A stretch of DNA of 41,321 nucleotides, taken from Acidobacteriota bacterium. GTDB lineage: Bacteria > Acidobacteriota > Terriglobia > Terriglobales > Acidobacteriaceae. Each line of letters starts with the position of its first letter. Positions within the stretch are counted from its first letter, which is position 1. The DNA lies in contig QIAJ01000014.1 in the NCBI GenBank assembly GCA_003225495.1, positions 1 to 41,321 of the forward strand, in the 5' to 3' direction. Below the pieces are notes generated by a model that was not told the origin of the DNA, made no database searches, and was given only the letters and a program-made list of their open reading frames with translations. A program made the translations under genes and the position numbers. This document shows positions 1-8,770 of the stretch, in pieces.

Positions 1-123
1 GGTTCCCGAAAGGACGTTCAGCGCTCTCAATGCGACCAGGGGAAAAGGCGGTAAGTCTACCAGGGTCGGCAGACTTTCGAGCGGATCCTGCGGCATCGGC
101 GGAGTGGCGGTGAGAGTACCCAT
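1..123 (-). CDS. HDOD-domain protein, N-terminal fragment (cut by window edge)
   Basis: Only the first 41 codons lie in the window, reading off the left edge. After a short Pro/Thr-rich leader, the peptide runs into LPPFPLVALRALNVLSGT, which resembles the opening helix of HDOD domains (LPPLPxVALRLLxLLSD). HDOD proteins are non-catalytic HD-fold signalling proteins, often linked to cyclic-di-GMP or stress signalling. The ATG at 123 is preceded five bases upstream by AGGTGA, a good ribosome-binding site. The rest of the protein, and any partner domain, is outside the window. A second HDOD protein is encoded at 8771-10027. The family call rests on one short motif. Confidence 0.6.
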   Translation of the reverse strand, partial: MGTLTATPPMPQDPLESLPTLVDLPPFPLVALRALNVLSGT

Positions 124-328
124 AACATTCACCTGCGGGCGCGAGCTCTCGTACCCGCCATAGGCGCAACCTCAAGGGAAGGGCTAGATTGCCCGAACTG
201 GATATCTCATCGGCGCGCGTCCGGCGTTCTGCATAAACGAAGGGGAGTGTCCTCCCAAGTGACGTTTGCGCGATGAAGCTGCCCATCCGGATTTGTGAGA
301 TAACTAAGCTTTCACACCCTTAACATCT

Positions 329-2215
329 ATGCGTATGCGTTGGATCTCCAAACCGGCCGATTCGTTGAAGGTCCATGTGCTTGCGGCTGCGCTACCCGAT
401 TTTGGTCTGAAACTCGCTCCCGCCGCCCTGCCGGTGTTGGCGGAGATGCTGGTGCGACGCGGCATTGATGAGCCCGAAGCCGCCCTTCATTTTCTGGTGC
501 CTCAACTGGCGCATCTCCACGACCCGCTTCAGATGAGCGGCATGAAGTCCGCGCTCGACCGGCTGGAAGCAGCGGTCGAGTGTAAAGAAAAAATCCTGAT
601 CTACGGCGACTACGACGTCGACGGCACCACGGCAATTGTCATTCTCAAGACTGCGATCGAGCTGTGCGGAGGCGCTGCTGACTTTCACGTTCCCCACCGC
701 ATCCGCGAAGGCTACGGGATGCGGGACGAGGTAATCGAGCGCGCCGCTTCGGACGGCGTGCGACTGGTGATCAGCGTCGATACTGGCATCCGGGCCTTCG
801 CTGCCGCCGAGACCGCGCACCGCACGGGTGTGGACCTGGTCGTGACAGATCATCACCTGCCCGGCAACAATGGGCTTCCCCAGGCGCTGGCGGTGGTCAA
901 TCCAAATCAGGATGGATGCGACTATCCCTGCAAATATTTGTGCGGTGCAGGAGTGGCCTTCAAGTTAGCGCAGGGGCTCATGCAGCGCCGGCTTGATCCA
1001 AAAGATCGCTCGCGCTTGCTGATGTCATTCATGAAAATCGTTGCCGTCGCGACGATCGCCGACGCAGTTCCGTTGCTCGGCGAAAATCGTGTGTTTGCGA
1101 CCCTTGGACTGGCGGGTCTGCGTTCTCCAGTTAACGTCGGGCTGAAGGCGCTACTGGAAGTGGCGAAACTGGGCGACGGCCGCGCTCTCACCGCTACCGA
1201 AGTTGCTTTTCGCATCGCGCCTCGCATGAATGCCGCCGGCCGGATGGACGCTGCGCGCGACGTGGTGGAACTCTTCAGCGTGAAAGAAATTGATCGCGCC
1301 CGCGAGATCGCCGGACGCCTCGATAAGCTGAATGCCGATCGTCAGGACGAAGAACGCAGCATCATCGCGAGCATCGAACGCAGACTGGAAGAGGATCCCG
1401 CTTTGCGAGATGCCTATTGCATGGTCATCGATGGCGAAGGTTGGCATCGTGGTGTGATCGGCATTACCGCCACCCGGGTCGTCGAGAAATATTGCCGCCC
1501 GGCGCTCGTACTCTCCCGGGAAGGAGAAGAAGCGCATGGATCGGGACGCTCGATACCAGCATTTCACTTACTTGATGCGCTTGAGTCCTGCCACGAGCTT
1601 TTTTCACGTTATGGCGGGCACGCACATGCCGTCGGCTTCGCGCTGGCAGGCGCGAACGTACAGAAGCTCCGGGAGCAGCTCGACGCCTATGCGCGCCAGC
1701 GCCTCACACTCGCAGACTTCGAGCCGCAGCTCGAATTCGACGCGAGCCTGCCGCTGGAAGCAGTTACTCCTGAACTGCACCAGGCTCTGCGCCTGCTGGA
1801 GCCTTTCGGAATGCAAAATCCCGAGCCGGTCTTCACTGCCAGTTCTGTTCGTCTGATGTCGCCGCCCCAGGCTGTGAAAGAAAAGCACATCCGGCTGCGG
1901 GTGGCGCCTTCCGCGAATGAGTGCGTAGCATCGGCGGCCGCGACTCAAGACTTTACGCCGCGCTGTCACCCCGAGGCAGCGGCGATTCCGAAGCGAGCGG
2001 ATGTGGCTGCGGGGCACAGCATCGCCGCAACGCAATCTTCCTGGCGGCGCAATATAACCTTCAGTGCGATGGGATGGGGCCTGAAGGAGTCCTGCGATCG
2101 ATTACAGTTACTGGCTGGCGATCGAATCGATATCGCCTACTCGCTTGGGTTGAATGACCATCCTGAATTCGGCGGGCTAGAGTTGACGCTTCGGGACGTA
2201 GCTCGCAGTAAGTGA
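329..2215 (+). CDS. recJ: Single-stranded-DNA-specific exonuclease RecJ with an in-frame insertion
   Basis: RecJ is a 5'-3' single-strand DNA exonuclease of recombination and mismatch repair. The protein (628 residues) has the DHH phosphoesterase motifs IYGDYDVDGTTA and VVTDHHLPG near residues 90-175, the DHHA1 motif GGHAHAVGFAL near residue 430, and a C-terminal OB-fold (VKEKHIRLRV ... FSAMGWG). It is about 50 residues longer than E. coli RecJ (577). Much of the excess is a stretch at residues about 530-573 inside the OB-fold that does not look like RecJ and appears repeat-derived. No convincing ribosome-binding site is seen. A second in-frame ATG at 335 is an alternative start, and a -10-like TAACAT lies at 321-326. 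The RDD gene follows 50 bases downstream on its own promoter. Confidence 0.93.
   Translation: MRMRWISKPADSLKVHVLAAALPDFGLKLAPAALPVLAEMLVRRGIDEPEAALHFLVPQLAHLHDPLQMSGMKSALDRLEAAVECKEKILIYGDYDVDGTTAIVILKTAIELCGGAADFHVPHRIREGYGMRDEVIERAASDGVRLVISVDTGIRAFAAAETAHRTGVDLVVTDHHLPGNNGLPQALAVVNPNQDGCDYPCKYLCGAGVAFKLAQGLMQRRLDPKDRSRLLMSFMKIVAVATIADAVPLLGENRVFATLGLAGLRSPVNVGLKALLEVAKLGDGRALTATEVAFRIAPRMNAAGRMDAARDVVELFSVKEIDRAREIAGRLDKLNADRQDEERSIIASIERRLEEDPALRDAYCMVIDGEGWHRGVIGITATRVVEKYCRPALVLSREGEEAHGSGRSIPAFHLLDALESCHELFSRYGGHAHAVGFALAGANVQKLREQLDAYARQRLTLADFEPQLEFDASLPLEAVTPELHQALRLLEPFGMQNPEPVFTASSVRLMSPPQAVKEKHIRLRVAPSANECVASAAATQDFTPRCHPEAAAIPKRADVAAGHSIAATQSSWRRNITFSAMGWGLKESCDRLQLLAGDRIDIAYSLGLNDHPEFGGLELTLRDVARSK
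1916..2050. repeat. Probable repeat-derived insertion inside recJ
   Basis: This 135-base, in-frame stretch separates two parts of the RecJ OB-fold that are adjacent in other RecJ proteins. It contains CTGTCACCCCGAGGCAG (about 1963-1979) followed by CCGAAGCGAG. That resembles the dispersed TGTCATCCTGAGCGAAGCGAAGG repeats of acidobacterial genomes, one of which lies at 12365-12456. The encoded peptide is Ala/Arg-rich with Cys residues and is unlike the rest of RecJ. The boundaries are approximate, and the repeat origin is an inference from similarity by eye. Confidence 0.5.
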
Positions 2216-2228
2216 TCAAATTTTCATC

Positions 2229-2257
2229 TTTACAGTTTCCGACGGGATCTTTATAGT
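2229..2257 (+). promoter_or_regulatory. Sigma-70-type promoter of the RDD gene
   Basis: TTTACA (2229-2234) and TATAGT (2252-2257) are separated by exactly 17 bases. The expected transcription start, about 2263-2265, falls at or just before the ATG at 2266, and no Shine-Dalgarno sequence intervenes. This suggests a leaderless or nearly leaderless mRNA. Confidence 0.6.
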
Positions 2258-2265
2258 GCCCCTCC

Positions 2266-2898
2266 ATGAACGGAACTTTCTTTTGCAGTCAGTGTGGCGC
2301 GTCCAATGTGGCGGGATCTCAATTCTGCGCGCGGTGTGGGGCTTCGGTACCGCCAACGGCCGTAGCAGTTTCCGCCCCGGCTAGCATTCCCCCACCAGTC
2401 GCGGCCGCCCCGTACCAACCGGCAGTGCCGTTTGCTGGCGCGGCGGCCGTCGCGCGTGGCGTTCGCTATGGCGGCTTCTGGATTCGCTTTCTCGCGGCAA
2501 TCATTGACGGAATTATCGTCCAAGCAGTCGTTTTCCCGTTGAGCCTGCTGATTGGCGGAGTGACCGGCATGGCTGGCGCCATCAGTGGCGTCGAAAACAC
2601 CGGCCTCCGGATTATGGGCGGAGCTTTTGGCTTCGTGATCGGCGTCGCCGGAGCCTGGTTGTACGAGGCCTTCATGGAGAGTTCAGCACGGCAGGCCACT
2701 TTGGGCAAGATGATCTTTCAGATGAAAGTCACCGATCTCGCCGGTAATCGCATTACTTTTGGCCGCGCCAGCGGGCGCCACTTTGCCAAGTGGCTTTCCG
2801 CTCTGACACTGTTTATCGGTTACGTGATCGCGGGCTTCACCGAGCGCAAGCAGGCCTTGCATGACATGGTCGCGGGAACGCTGGTGCGGATTCAGTAA
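2266..2898 (+). CDS. RDD-family membrane protein with N-terminal zinc ribbon
   Basis: The N-terminus carries two CxxC knuckles (C7/C10 and C21/C24), forming a zinc-ribbon-like module of about 25 residues. A Pro/Ala-rich linker to about residue 65 follows, then an RDD domain. The RDD domain starts at GGFWIRFLAAIIDG and has hydrophobic segments near residues 75-100, 120-145 and 175-195. RDD proteins are small multi-pass inner-membrane proteins; transport roles have been proposed, but the substrate cannot be inferred here. Transcription probably starts at the ATG itself, from the promoter at 2229-2257. The gene sits between recJ and the LPS-export genes with no obvious functional link. Confidence 0.85.
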   Translation: MNGTFFCSQCGASNVAGSQFCARCGASVPPTAVAVSAPASIPPPVAAAPYQPAVPFAGAAAVARGVRYGGFWIRFLAAIIDGIIVQAVVFPLSLLIGGVTGMAGAISGVENTGLRIMGGAFGFVIGVAGAWLYEAFMESSARQATLGKMIFQMKVTDLAGNRITFGRASGRHFAKWLSALTLFIGYVIAGFTERKQALHDMVAGTLVRIQ

Positions 2899-3004
2899 GC
2901 CGTATGATGTCAACCCGCAAACCATCCGGCAAGCGGGTATCAGCCCATTCTTTTGCAATCAATCCTCCACAATCTCCCGCTCCCCGTTCCGCTAAACTCT
3001 AGAC

Positions 3005-5290
3005 ATGCCCCTTCCCGTTTCCCGTCTGCGGCGTTGGTTTGCTGCGGGTGCGATCCTGATGGTCTTGATGGTCGCGGGCATGTATCTCTATGCGCGTTGG
3101 CGAGTGCGTAATGCATTACACGACGTCCCCAAGAAAATCGGCATCGAGATCCAGCAGACGGCGGAGGGCTTTTCAATTTCGAAGTCCGATGAAGGCCGCA
3201 CGCTGTTTACGGTCGGCGCGTCGAAAGCCGTACAGTTTAAGCAGGGCGGACGCGCCGAGCTCCATGACGTCAAGATCGTTGTTTACGGAAAGGATGCGAG
3301 CCGCTTCGACCGCATCACGGGCGCTGACTTCGAATACGATCCCGCGTCGGGCGATGTGACGGCCAGGGGCGAGGTCGAGATTGATCTCGAAGCCAATCCT
3401 GAAGGGCTACATGCCGCGGATCAGACAGCTCCGCAACCGGCAAAGAATCCGATTCACATCGAGGCCCGCGGGTTGGTATTCAATCGGACCACGGGCAATG
3501 CATCGGTCCAAGGGCGGGTGATTTTTCAGACGCCGCAAGCGTCAGGTTCGGCGGTGGGCATCCAATATATATCCAAAAGCGGCACGCTCAGTCTGCTCTC
3601 GGAAATCTCGTTAGACATTTCCAGCCCGCAAGAGGCGCACCTGACCGCGTCGCACGCAGAAATCTTTAAGCAGCCCCGTCAGGTCGTACTCAACCATCCC
3701 TTGATGTTGCGGAATGAGCAGCAACTCCGGTCCGACAGGGCAACCTTCTTTTTGCGGCCTGACAATACTGTCGAGCGAATTCTGGCGGAAGGCAATGTTG
3801 AAACCGAGCTGCACGGCACATCAGATGCGCGCTCTCGAGCCGACCGAGCTGAACTCTTGCTCGCTGGAACGCGTAATTTTCTTCAGATGGCAATTCTCAG
3901 AGGTAATGTTCGATTGTCCTCGCAGGGTGCGCAACCTGCGGAGGCTTCCGCTGGCAGCGCAACGCTCCGCTTCGCTGGAAAACAGATTCTTCAGACCGTT
4001 CATGCTGAAGGTGGAGTACGGCTCGCCCAACAAAAGGGATCGGCGAGTGTGGTCACGGCTTCGGTGCCATCACCATCGAAGACGGGTGCTGATGATACGC
4101 AGAACCTTGAACTGTCTGCGCCAGTTATCGACTTCTTTGTGAAAAACGGGAGACTTCTCCAGAGGGCCGAGACCAGCGGGCCGCCTCAGATCCTCATCAC
4201 GCAGGCGAACGCCCACCAGAAGACGGTCGTCACCGCGGGCAAATTCATATTCGCTTTCAGCGACCAGAATCGCCTCGCCAATCTGCACGGCGCCCCCGAC
4301 GCGAAGATCATTACAAGCGCTACGGGACAATCTGACCGGCTCTCAACAAGCCAGAGTCTCGACGTGGCCTTTCGACCGACGGGTGGCGTCGCCTCCATCA
4401 CACAGGCGGGGTCCGTTGCCTACGTGGATGGAACTCGAAAGGCTTGGGGACAGCGCGCGACGTATACCACGGCCGATCAGTTGCTGGTCCTGAGTGGATC
4501 GCCTCGAGTCTCCGACAGCGGTATGACGATTACGGCGCAAGTGATCCGGCTGGATCGTGCCACCGGTGATGCCACCGCCGAAGGTGGCGTGAAGAGCACG
4601 TATTCGGAATTGAAAGCGCAGCCGGATGGTGCATTGCTCGCCTCCGCCGATCCCATCCATGTCACCAGTCGGAGCGTTATTGCTCGCCGGTCGCCGCCGG
4701 TCGCGATTTACTCGGGCAACGCCCGTCTCTGGCAAAATTCGAATGTCGTCGAGTCTCCCAGCATTCAGTTCGATCGGGATCATCGATCGCTGGTAGCGCA
4801 AGGTACAGACGCGCATCCTGTGTCGACAGTTCTCGTTCAGACAGACAAAGCCGGGAAGGCAACTCCGGCGACGATCACATCGCCGCGACTAGCCTATAAC
4901 GATTCCGAGCGGGAAATTGTCCTGGATGGCAGCGTGACAGCGAAAGGCGCGGATGTCACTGTGACTGCGCGGCAGATGAACATTTTCCTGCGGTCCCGAG
5001 CTCAGACCCAATCTTCTTCGCAAGGCGCCATGCCCGGCCAGTTGGACCGGATTGTAGCGGATGGCAATATTGTGATCGCGCAGCCCTCGCGACGGGCCAC
5101 GGGGGAGCGTTTGGAGTATCTTGCTGCCGACGACAAGTTCGTACTGACCGGCGGTTCTCCTAGCATTTTTGATGCCGAACACGGCAAGATTACCGGCGAT
5201 TCGTTGACTTTCTTTAGACGCGATGATAGGGTGCTGGTTGAAGGCAGAGAGACGTCCCCGACAACAACCAGGACGCAAGTGGCACGATAA
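3005..5290 (+). CDS. Fused LptC-LptA-type LPS-transport protein
   Basis: The 761-residue protein starts with one membrane anchor (about residues 13-29), followed by an LptC-like beta-jellyroll region, with OstA/LptA-like segments continuing to the C-terminus. The last about 70 residues (DRIVADGNIVIAQP, RRATGERLEYLAADDKFVLTG, GDSLTFFRRDDRVLVEG) look like an LptA C-terminal half. Ordinary LptC and LptA are each about 180-200 residues, so this polypeptide could supply both the inner-membrane LptC and a large part of the periplasmic bridge. It ends directly against lptB: TAA at 5288-5290, ATG at 5291. No Shine-Dalgarno is visible. TAAACT at 2993-2998 lies six bases before the ATG. The family is clear; the exact domain count is inferred. 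Confidence 0.85.
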   Translation: MPLPVSRLRRWFAAGAILMVLMVAGMYLYARWRVRNALHDVPKKIGIEIQQTAEGFSISKSDEGRTLFTVGASKAVQFKQGGRAELHDVKIVVYGKDASRFDRITGADFEYDPASGDVTARGEVEIDLEANPEGLHAADQTAPQPAKNPIHIEARGLVFNRTTGNASVQGRVIFQTPQASGSAVGIQYISKSGTLSLLSEISLDISSPQEAHLTASHAEIFKQPRQVVLNHPLMLRNEQQLRSDRATFFLRPDNTVERILAEGNVETELHGTSDARSRADRAELLLAGTRNFLQMAILRGNVRLSSQGAQPAEASAGSATLRFAGKQILQTVHAEGGVRLAQQKGSASVVTASVPSPSKTGADDTQNLELSAPVIDFFVKNGRLLQRAETSGPPQILITQANAHQKTVVTAGKFIFAFSDQNRLANLHGAPDAKIITSATGQSDRLSTSQSLDVAFRPTGGVASITQAGSVAYVDGTRKAWGQRATYTTADQLLVLSGSPRVSDSGMTITAQVIRLDRATGDATAEGGVKSTYSELKAQPDGALLASADPIHVTSRSVIARRSPPVAIYSGNARLWQNSNVVESPSIQFDRDHRSLVAQGTDAHPVSTVLVQTDKAGKATPATITSPRLAYNDSEREIVLDGSVTAKGADVTVTARQMNIFLRSRAQTQSSSQGAMPGQLDRIVADGNIVIAQPSRRATGERLEYLAADDKFVLTGGSPSIFDAEHGKITGDSLTFFRRDDRVLVEGRETSPTTTRTQVAR

Positions 5291-6019
5291 ATGCATAGCC
5301 TGGCCACCGACGAAATTGGCAAGAGTTACCGTGGCCGACGGGTAGTAAACGGAGTCAGCCTTCAGGTACAGCAGGGGGAAGTAGTTGGACTGCTGGGTCC
5401 GAATGGCGCCGGAAAGACTACCTCCATCTATTCCATTGTCGGCCTGATTCCTCCCGATACAGGTAGGGTGCTGTACGACGACCAAGATATTACCGGCGTT
5501 CCCATGTACTTGCGGGCCCGCCAGTACGGCATCAGCTACCTCCCTCAAGAAGCTTCGGTGTTTCGCAAGCTGACGGTCGAGGAGAATATTCTCGCCGTCC
5601 TGGAGGCCCAGCCTATTTCCTGGCACGAGCGCCGGGAGAAGGCGGAGAAGCTGATTGATCAGCTCGGATTGGAACATATCCGCCAGAATCGGGGATATGC
5701 ATTGTCGGGCGGCGAACGAAGACGCGTCGAAATCGCGCGATCGTTGTGCATCAACCCGACTTTCATCCTGCTGGATGAACCGTTTTCAGGAATTGACCCG
5801 ATCGCTGTGCTGGACTTGCAGAAGATTATTTCGGACCTACGGGCGGGTGGAATTGGAATTTTAATCACGGACCATAACGTCCGCGAAACGCTTTCGGTGA
5901 CCGACCGGGCTTACATCATCAATGAAGGCCGCATCTTTAGAGCCGGCACCCCGGAGCAGTTGGGAAGTGATCCTGAAGTACGCCGGGTCTATCTGGGAGA
6001 AAGTTTCTCCCTAGTTTGA
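5291..6019 (+). CDS. lptB: LPS export ABC transporter ATP-binding protein LptB
   Basis: LptB powers extraction of LPS from the inner membrane by LptFG and its passage to LptC and LptA. All ABC motifs are present: Walker [10 protein letters not shown] (about residues 36-44), Q-loop in YLPQEASVF, signature [13 protein letters not shown], Walker [13 protein letters not shown] and H-loop TDHNVRE. The length of 242 residues is normal for the family. The start codon touches the stop of the LptC-LptA gene, so the two are almost certainly co-transcribed and translationally coupled. A hairpin follows the stop by six bases, and rpoN lies 189 bases further on. The permease genes lptF and lptG are not in the window. 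Confidence 0.96.
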   Translation: MHSLATDEIGKSYRGRRVVNGVSLQVQQGEVVGLLGPNGAGKTTSIYSIVGLIPPDTGRVLYDDQDITGVPMYLRARQYGISYLPQEASVFRKLTVEENILAVLEAQPISWHERREKAEKLIDQLGLEHIRQNRGYALSGGERRRVEIARSLCINPTFILLDEPFSGIDPIAVLDLQKIISDLRAGGIGILITDHNVRETLSVTDRAYIINEGRIFRAGTPEQLGSDPEVRRVYLGESFSLV

Positions 6020-6025
6020 GAGAGA

Positions 6026-6060
6026 GTTACCAAGGCGTGTATGAATTGGCCTTTGGTGAC
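6026..6060 (+). terminator. Hairpin after lptB
   Basis: Arms GTTACCAAGGC (6026-6036) and GCCTTTGGTGAC (6049-6060) pair with one bulge around a 12-base loop, starting six bases after the lptB stop. There is no T-run, so it is not a classical intrinsic terminator. It could be an mRNA-stabilising or attenuating structure between lptB and rpoN. Confidence 0.35.
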
Positions 6061-6208
6061 AGTCGTCTAGACTCCGGCGCATGAGAAGTTAGAGAGGTCT
6101 GGGGTAATAGGTCAAATTGGAGAGGTGAACAACTCTCTCATTGAGGGTTTTACTTCTGCAATCTGATCTCTGATCTTACAGCACCCAATAGAGAGCAAGA
6201 GTTAGAGC

Positions 6209-7984
6209 ATGGTTCTTCTCCAGCCCAGACTGAACGTCAAGTTGTCGCAGCGGCAGATCCTGACGCCGGGGCTCGTCCAGATGGTGTCTGTGCTCGCGCT
6301 CAACAAGCTTGAGCTCAAGGACATGATCAATGCCGAGATGGTTGAGAATCCGGTGCTCGAAGAACTGGAAGATGCGGTTCCCCTGATCGACGATGTCGGC
6401 CGCCAGGAAGAGGAACGCGATCGCATCGCTGCTCAAGCTACGGCGGAAGAGAAACCAGTAGCGGACGAGAAAAAAGATCCCTTCGAGGAAATTGATTTCG
6501 GCTCATTCTTTCAGGACTATCTTGACCCCGGTTACCGTAGCCGTGGCGAGATGGAAGAGATTGAAAAGCCTTCCTTCGAAAACTTTCTCTCCAAGCCCGG
6601 AAATTTAACTGATCATCTGCGATGGCAGCTCGGGGCGATTTCGGTGAGCCGGCAGGTCCATGATGCTGCCGAAGTGATCATCGGCAACCTGAGTGAAGAC
6701 GGCTACCTGATTGCCAGCGACGAGGAATTGCTCGGAATCGCGCCGCCTGCGCCACCCGCCGTCGATGTCCAAAAACAAACCAATATAGTCGTAGAAGCGC
6801 AGGCGATCGGAATCGATGCCGCGTCACCTCTCGAACCGGAAACGTCCAGCCTAGCCCCGGAATACGGCGAGACCGCGGAACTCCTGGAGGAGGCAGGCGA
6901 GGACTCTTCGCTCGGTATTACCGATGACATCGCGTTCCAAGCCCATGTCCCTGCGCCAGAAGAGGCAGGAGAGAAGGAACCCGCGCTCGCCGTTTCGACT
7001 CCGCCCGTAATCCCCGCCAGCTTCGCCCGGGAGGATTTGCACGAAGCTCTGGAAATCGTGCGCCAGTTCGATCCGCCCGGAGTCGGTTGCCGGGACTTGC
7101 GCGAGTGCCTTATTTATCAGTTGCGCTACCATCTCACGCAATTGCAGCAGCACAGAAACGGAAGCGGGGCCACCGAGCAGGTCGTGAAAGATGCCATGGC
7201 GGTGGTTGATCAGCATCTGCGCGCAGTCACACTGAAGCAATTCAAAGAGATCGGACGCGCGATCGGACGTCCAGTAGAGGCGGTCTTGGCTGCGCTCGAT
7301 TACGTTCGCACCCTTGATCCCCGTCCGGGACTCCAGTACAACAAAGTTCCCCCGCGGCTGATCGAGCCGGACGTCGCTTTTATCAAGCATGGCGATGAGT
7401 GGTTGGTCATCATGAACGACGAGGACCTGCCGCAATTGCGCCTGAATCCTGCGTACAAGCGGCTTCTCACCCGCGACGGCAACGATCGTGACACGCGCAA
7501 TTACGTCAAAGAGCGCTACAAGTCTGCCATTCAGTTGATCAAGAACATTGAACAGCGCAAGCAGACGATTATGAAAGTCTGCTACTCCATCGTCGCGCGC
7601 CAACAGGATTTTCTTGAACGGGGCATCGATCAGCTTAAGCCCATGATGATCAAAGAGGTGGCCGAGGAAATCGGTGTCCATCCCTCCACTGTCAGCCGCG
7701 CGGTTGCCAGCAAATATGCGCATACCCCGCAGGGTGTCTTCGAATTGCGATATTTCTTCTCGGAAAGCGTGCAGGGACCGGAGGGCGGCAACACGTCACT
7801 CCTGATTTTGAAGCGCCGGGTTAAGAAGTTGATCGAGGAAGAAGACCCGTCCCGCCCACTGACTGACGAGCAGATCACCCGTATTCTGCAGTCGCAGGGC
7901 ATCCAGGTTACACGGCGCACGGTTGCGAAGTATCGGGAAGACATGAAAATCCCAAGCACGCATCAGAGAAGGGTGAAAAAGTGA
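6209..7984 (+). CDS. rpoN: RNA polymerase sigma-54 factor RpoN
   Basis: RpoN directs RNA polymerase to -24/-12 promoters and needs AAA+ activators. At 591 residues it is longer than the typical 430-500. Region I (about residues 4-55) is Gln/Leu-rich and typical (LSQRQILTPGLVQMVSVLAL). An acidic linker follows (60-125), then the core-binding domain, a helix-turn-helix (IKEVAEEIGVHPSTVSRAV) and the RpoN box TRRTVAKYRE at the end. The core-binding domain is split by an acidic, Pro-rich segment at residues about 176-272, between DGYLIASDEEL and the FDPPGVGCRDLREC motif. No strong ribosome-binding site precedes the ATG. The position between lptB and hpf is the conserved rpoN neighbourhood. Confidence 0.96.
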   Translation: MVLLQPRLNVKLSQRQILTPGLVQMVSVLALNKLELKDMINAEMVENPVLEELEDAVPLIDDVGRQEEERDRIAAQATAEEKPVADEKKDPFEEIDFGSFFQDYLDPGYRSRGEMEEIEKPSFENFLSKPGNLTDHLRWQLGAISVSRQVHDAAEVIIGNLSEDGYLIASDEELLGIAPPAPPAVDVQKQTNIVVEAQAIGIDAASPLEPETSSLAPEYGETAELLEEAGEDSSLGITDDIAFQAHVPAPEEAGEKEPALAVSTPPVIPASFAREDLHEALEIVRQFDPPGVGCRDLRECLIYQLRYHLTQLQQHRNGSGATEQVVKDAMAVVDQHLRAVTLKQFKEIGRAIGRPVEAVLAALDYVRTLDPRPGLQYNKVPPRLIEPDVAFIKHGDEWLVIMNDEDLPQLRLNPAYKRLLTRDGNDRDTRNYVKERYKSAIQLIKNIEQRKQTIMKVCYSIVARQQDFLERGIDQLKPMMIKEVAEEIGVHPSTVSRAVASKYAHTPQGVFELRYFFSESVQGPEGGNTSLLILKRRVKKLIEEEDPSRPLTDEQITRILQSQGIQVTRRTVAKYREDMKIPSTHQRRVKK

Positions 7985-8095
7985 GGCTGCGAACGTCGAG
8001 CCACCAGGCTGCGATCCAAAATCGAACCGGACGGCGGAGATCGCTTCTTGCAGCCCGCCATATATTTAGCTTTTAACTTTGTGGAGGGATGCTCC

Positions 8096-8689
8096 ATGAA
8101 CGTGGAATACACTGGCCGGCAGTACGAAATCACTCCGAAGGTCCGCAAGGAAATCGAAATCGGACTCAACAAAATCCGCAGGATCCTGGGCGACAGGTTC
8201 GAAACCAAAGTTGTGCTGGCCGTCGAGAAGCACCGTCACAAAGCTGAAATCACAATCACACTTCGCAAGGGACCAATTGTGGGCCTAGCCCAAGCGAATG
8301 ACATGCTCTCAGCTGCAAACGAAGCGCTGGATCATCTCCACAAGCAGGCACTCAAGTACAAAACCAAGTGGCTGAGCAAGAAGCGCAAAGCCAGCAAGAA
8401 GTTCGATGGAAACGGGCAACAGGAATCGCTCGAGGCGGCCGTCGGACTTACCGAAAGCACTGCGGTTTCAGTGACGGTCCACAAATTTCCAGCGGTTGCT
8501 AAGACCACGGAAGTACACCTCGTGCACTCCAGGGACTCCGTTGCGATGCGGCCGATGACGCTCGAAGAAGCAATCAAAGAGGCCCATTTTCGCGATCGCG
8601 ACGTCTTCGTCTTCCGCGATCCGAAAGGAAAAGTGATGGTCCTTCACCGCACGCGCGAAGGAAAGATGGAGTTGATCGAAGCACCGTAA
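8096..8689 (+). CDS. hpf: Long-form ribosome hibernation promoting factor
   Basis: Long HPF dimerises 70S ribosomes into inactive 100S particles in stationary phase or stress. The N-terminal S30AE domain (about residues 1-100) begins MNVEYTGRQYEITPKVRKEI. A variable linker follows, then a C-terminal dimerisation domain (about 145-197) with RPMTLEEAIKEAHFRDRDVFVFRD. The total of 197 residues fits the long form. The start at 8096 is chosen because GGAGGG (8083-8088) lies seven bases upstream; an in-frame ATG at 8048 would add 16 residues with no ribosome-binding site. Its place just downstream of rpoN is typical. Confidence 0.94.
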   Translation: MNVEYTGRQYEITPKVRKEIEIGLNKIRRILGDRFETKVVLAVEKHRHKAEITITLRKGPIVGLAQANDMLSAANEALDHLHKQALKYKTKWLSKKRKASKKFDGNGQQESLEAAVGLTESTAVSVTVHKFPAVAKTTEVHLVHSRDSVAMRPMTLEEAIKEAHFRDRDVFVFRDPKGKVMVLHRTREGKMELIEAP

Positions 8690-8770
8690 CAAGCTCTCGG
8701 CTGCTGGCTTTCTAACGGTCAGCAACGCGCGATGCTTGCTCGGCATAGCACAATTCTCTGACCTTCTATG

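Noticed and set aside
4889..5677. 262-residue open frame antisense to the lptC-lptA/lptB junction
   Set aside because: It overlaps two clear genes and has no recognisable domain.
6851..7723. 290-residue open frame antisense to rpoN
   Set aside because: rpoN is intact in the opposite strand; no ribosome-binding site or family motif is present.
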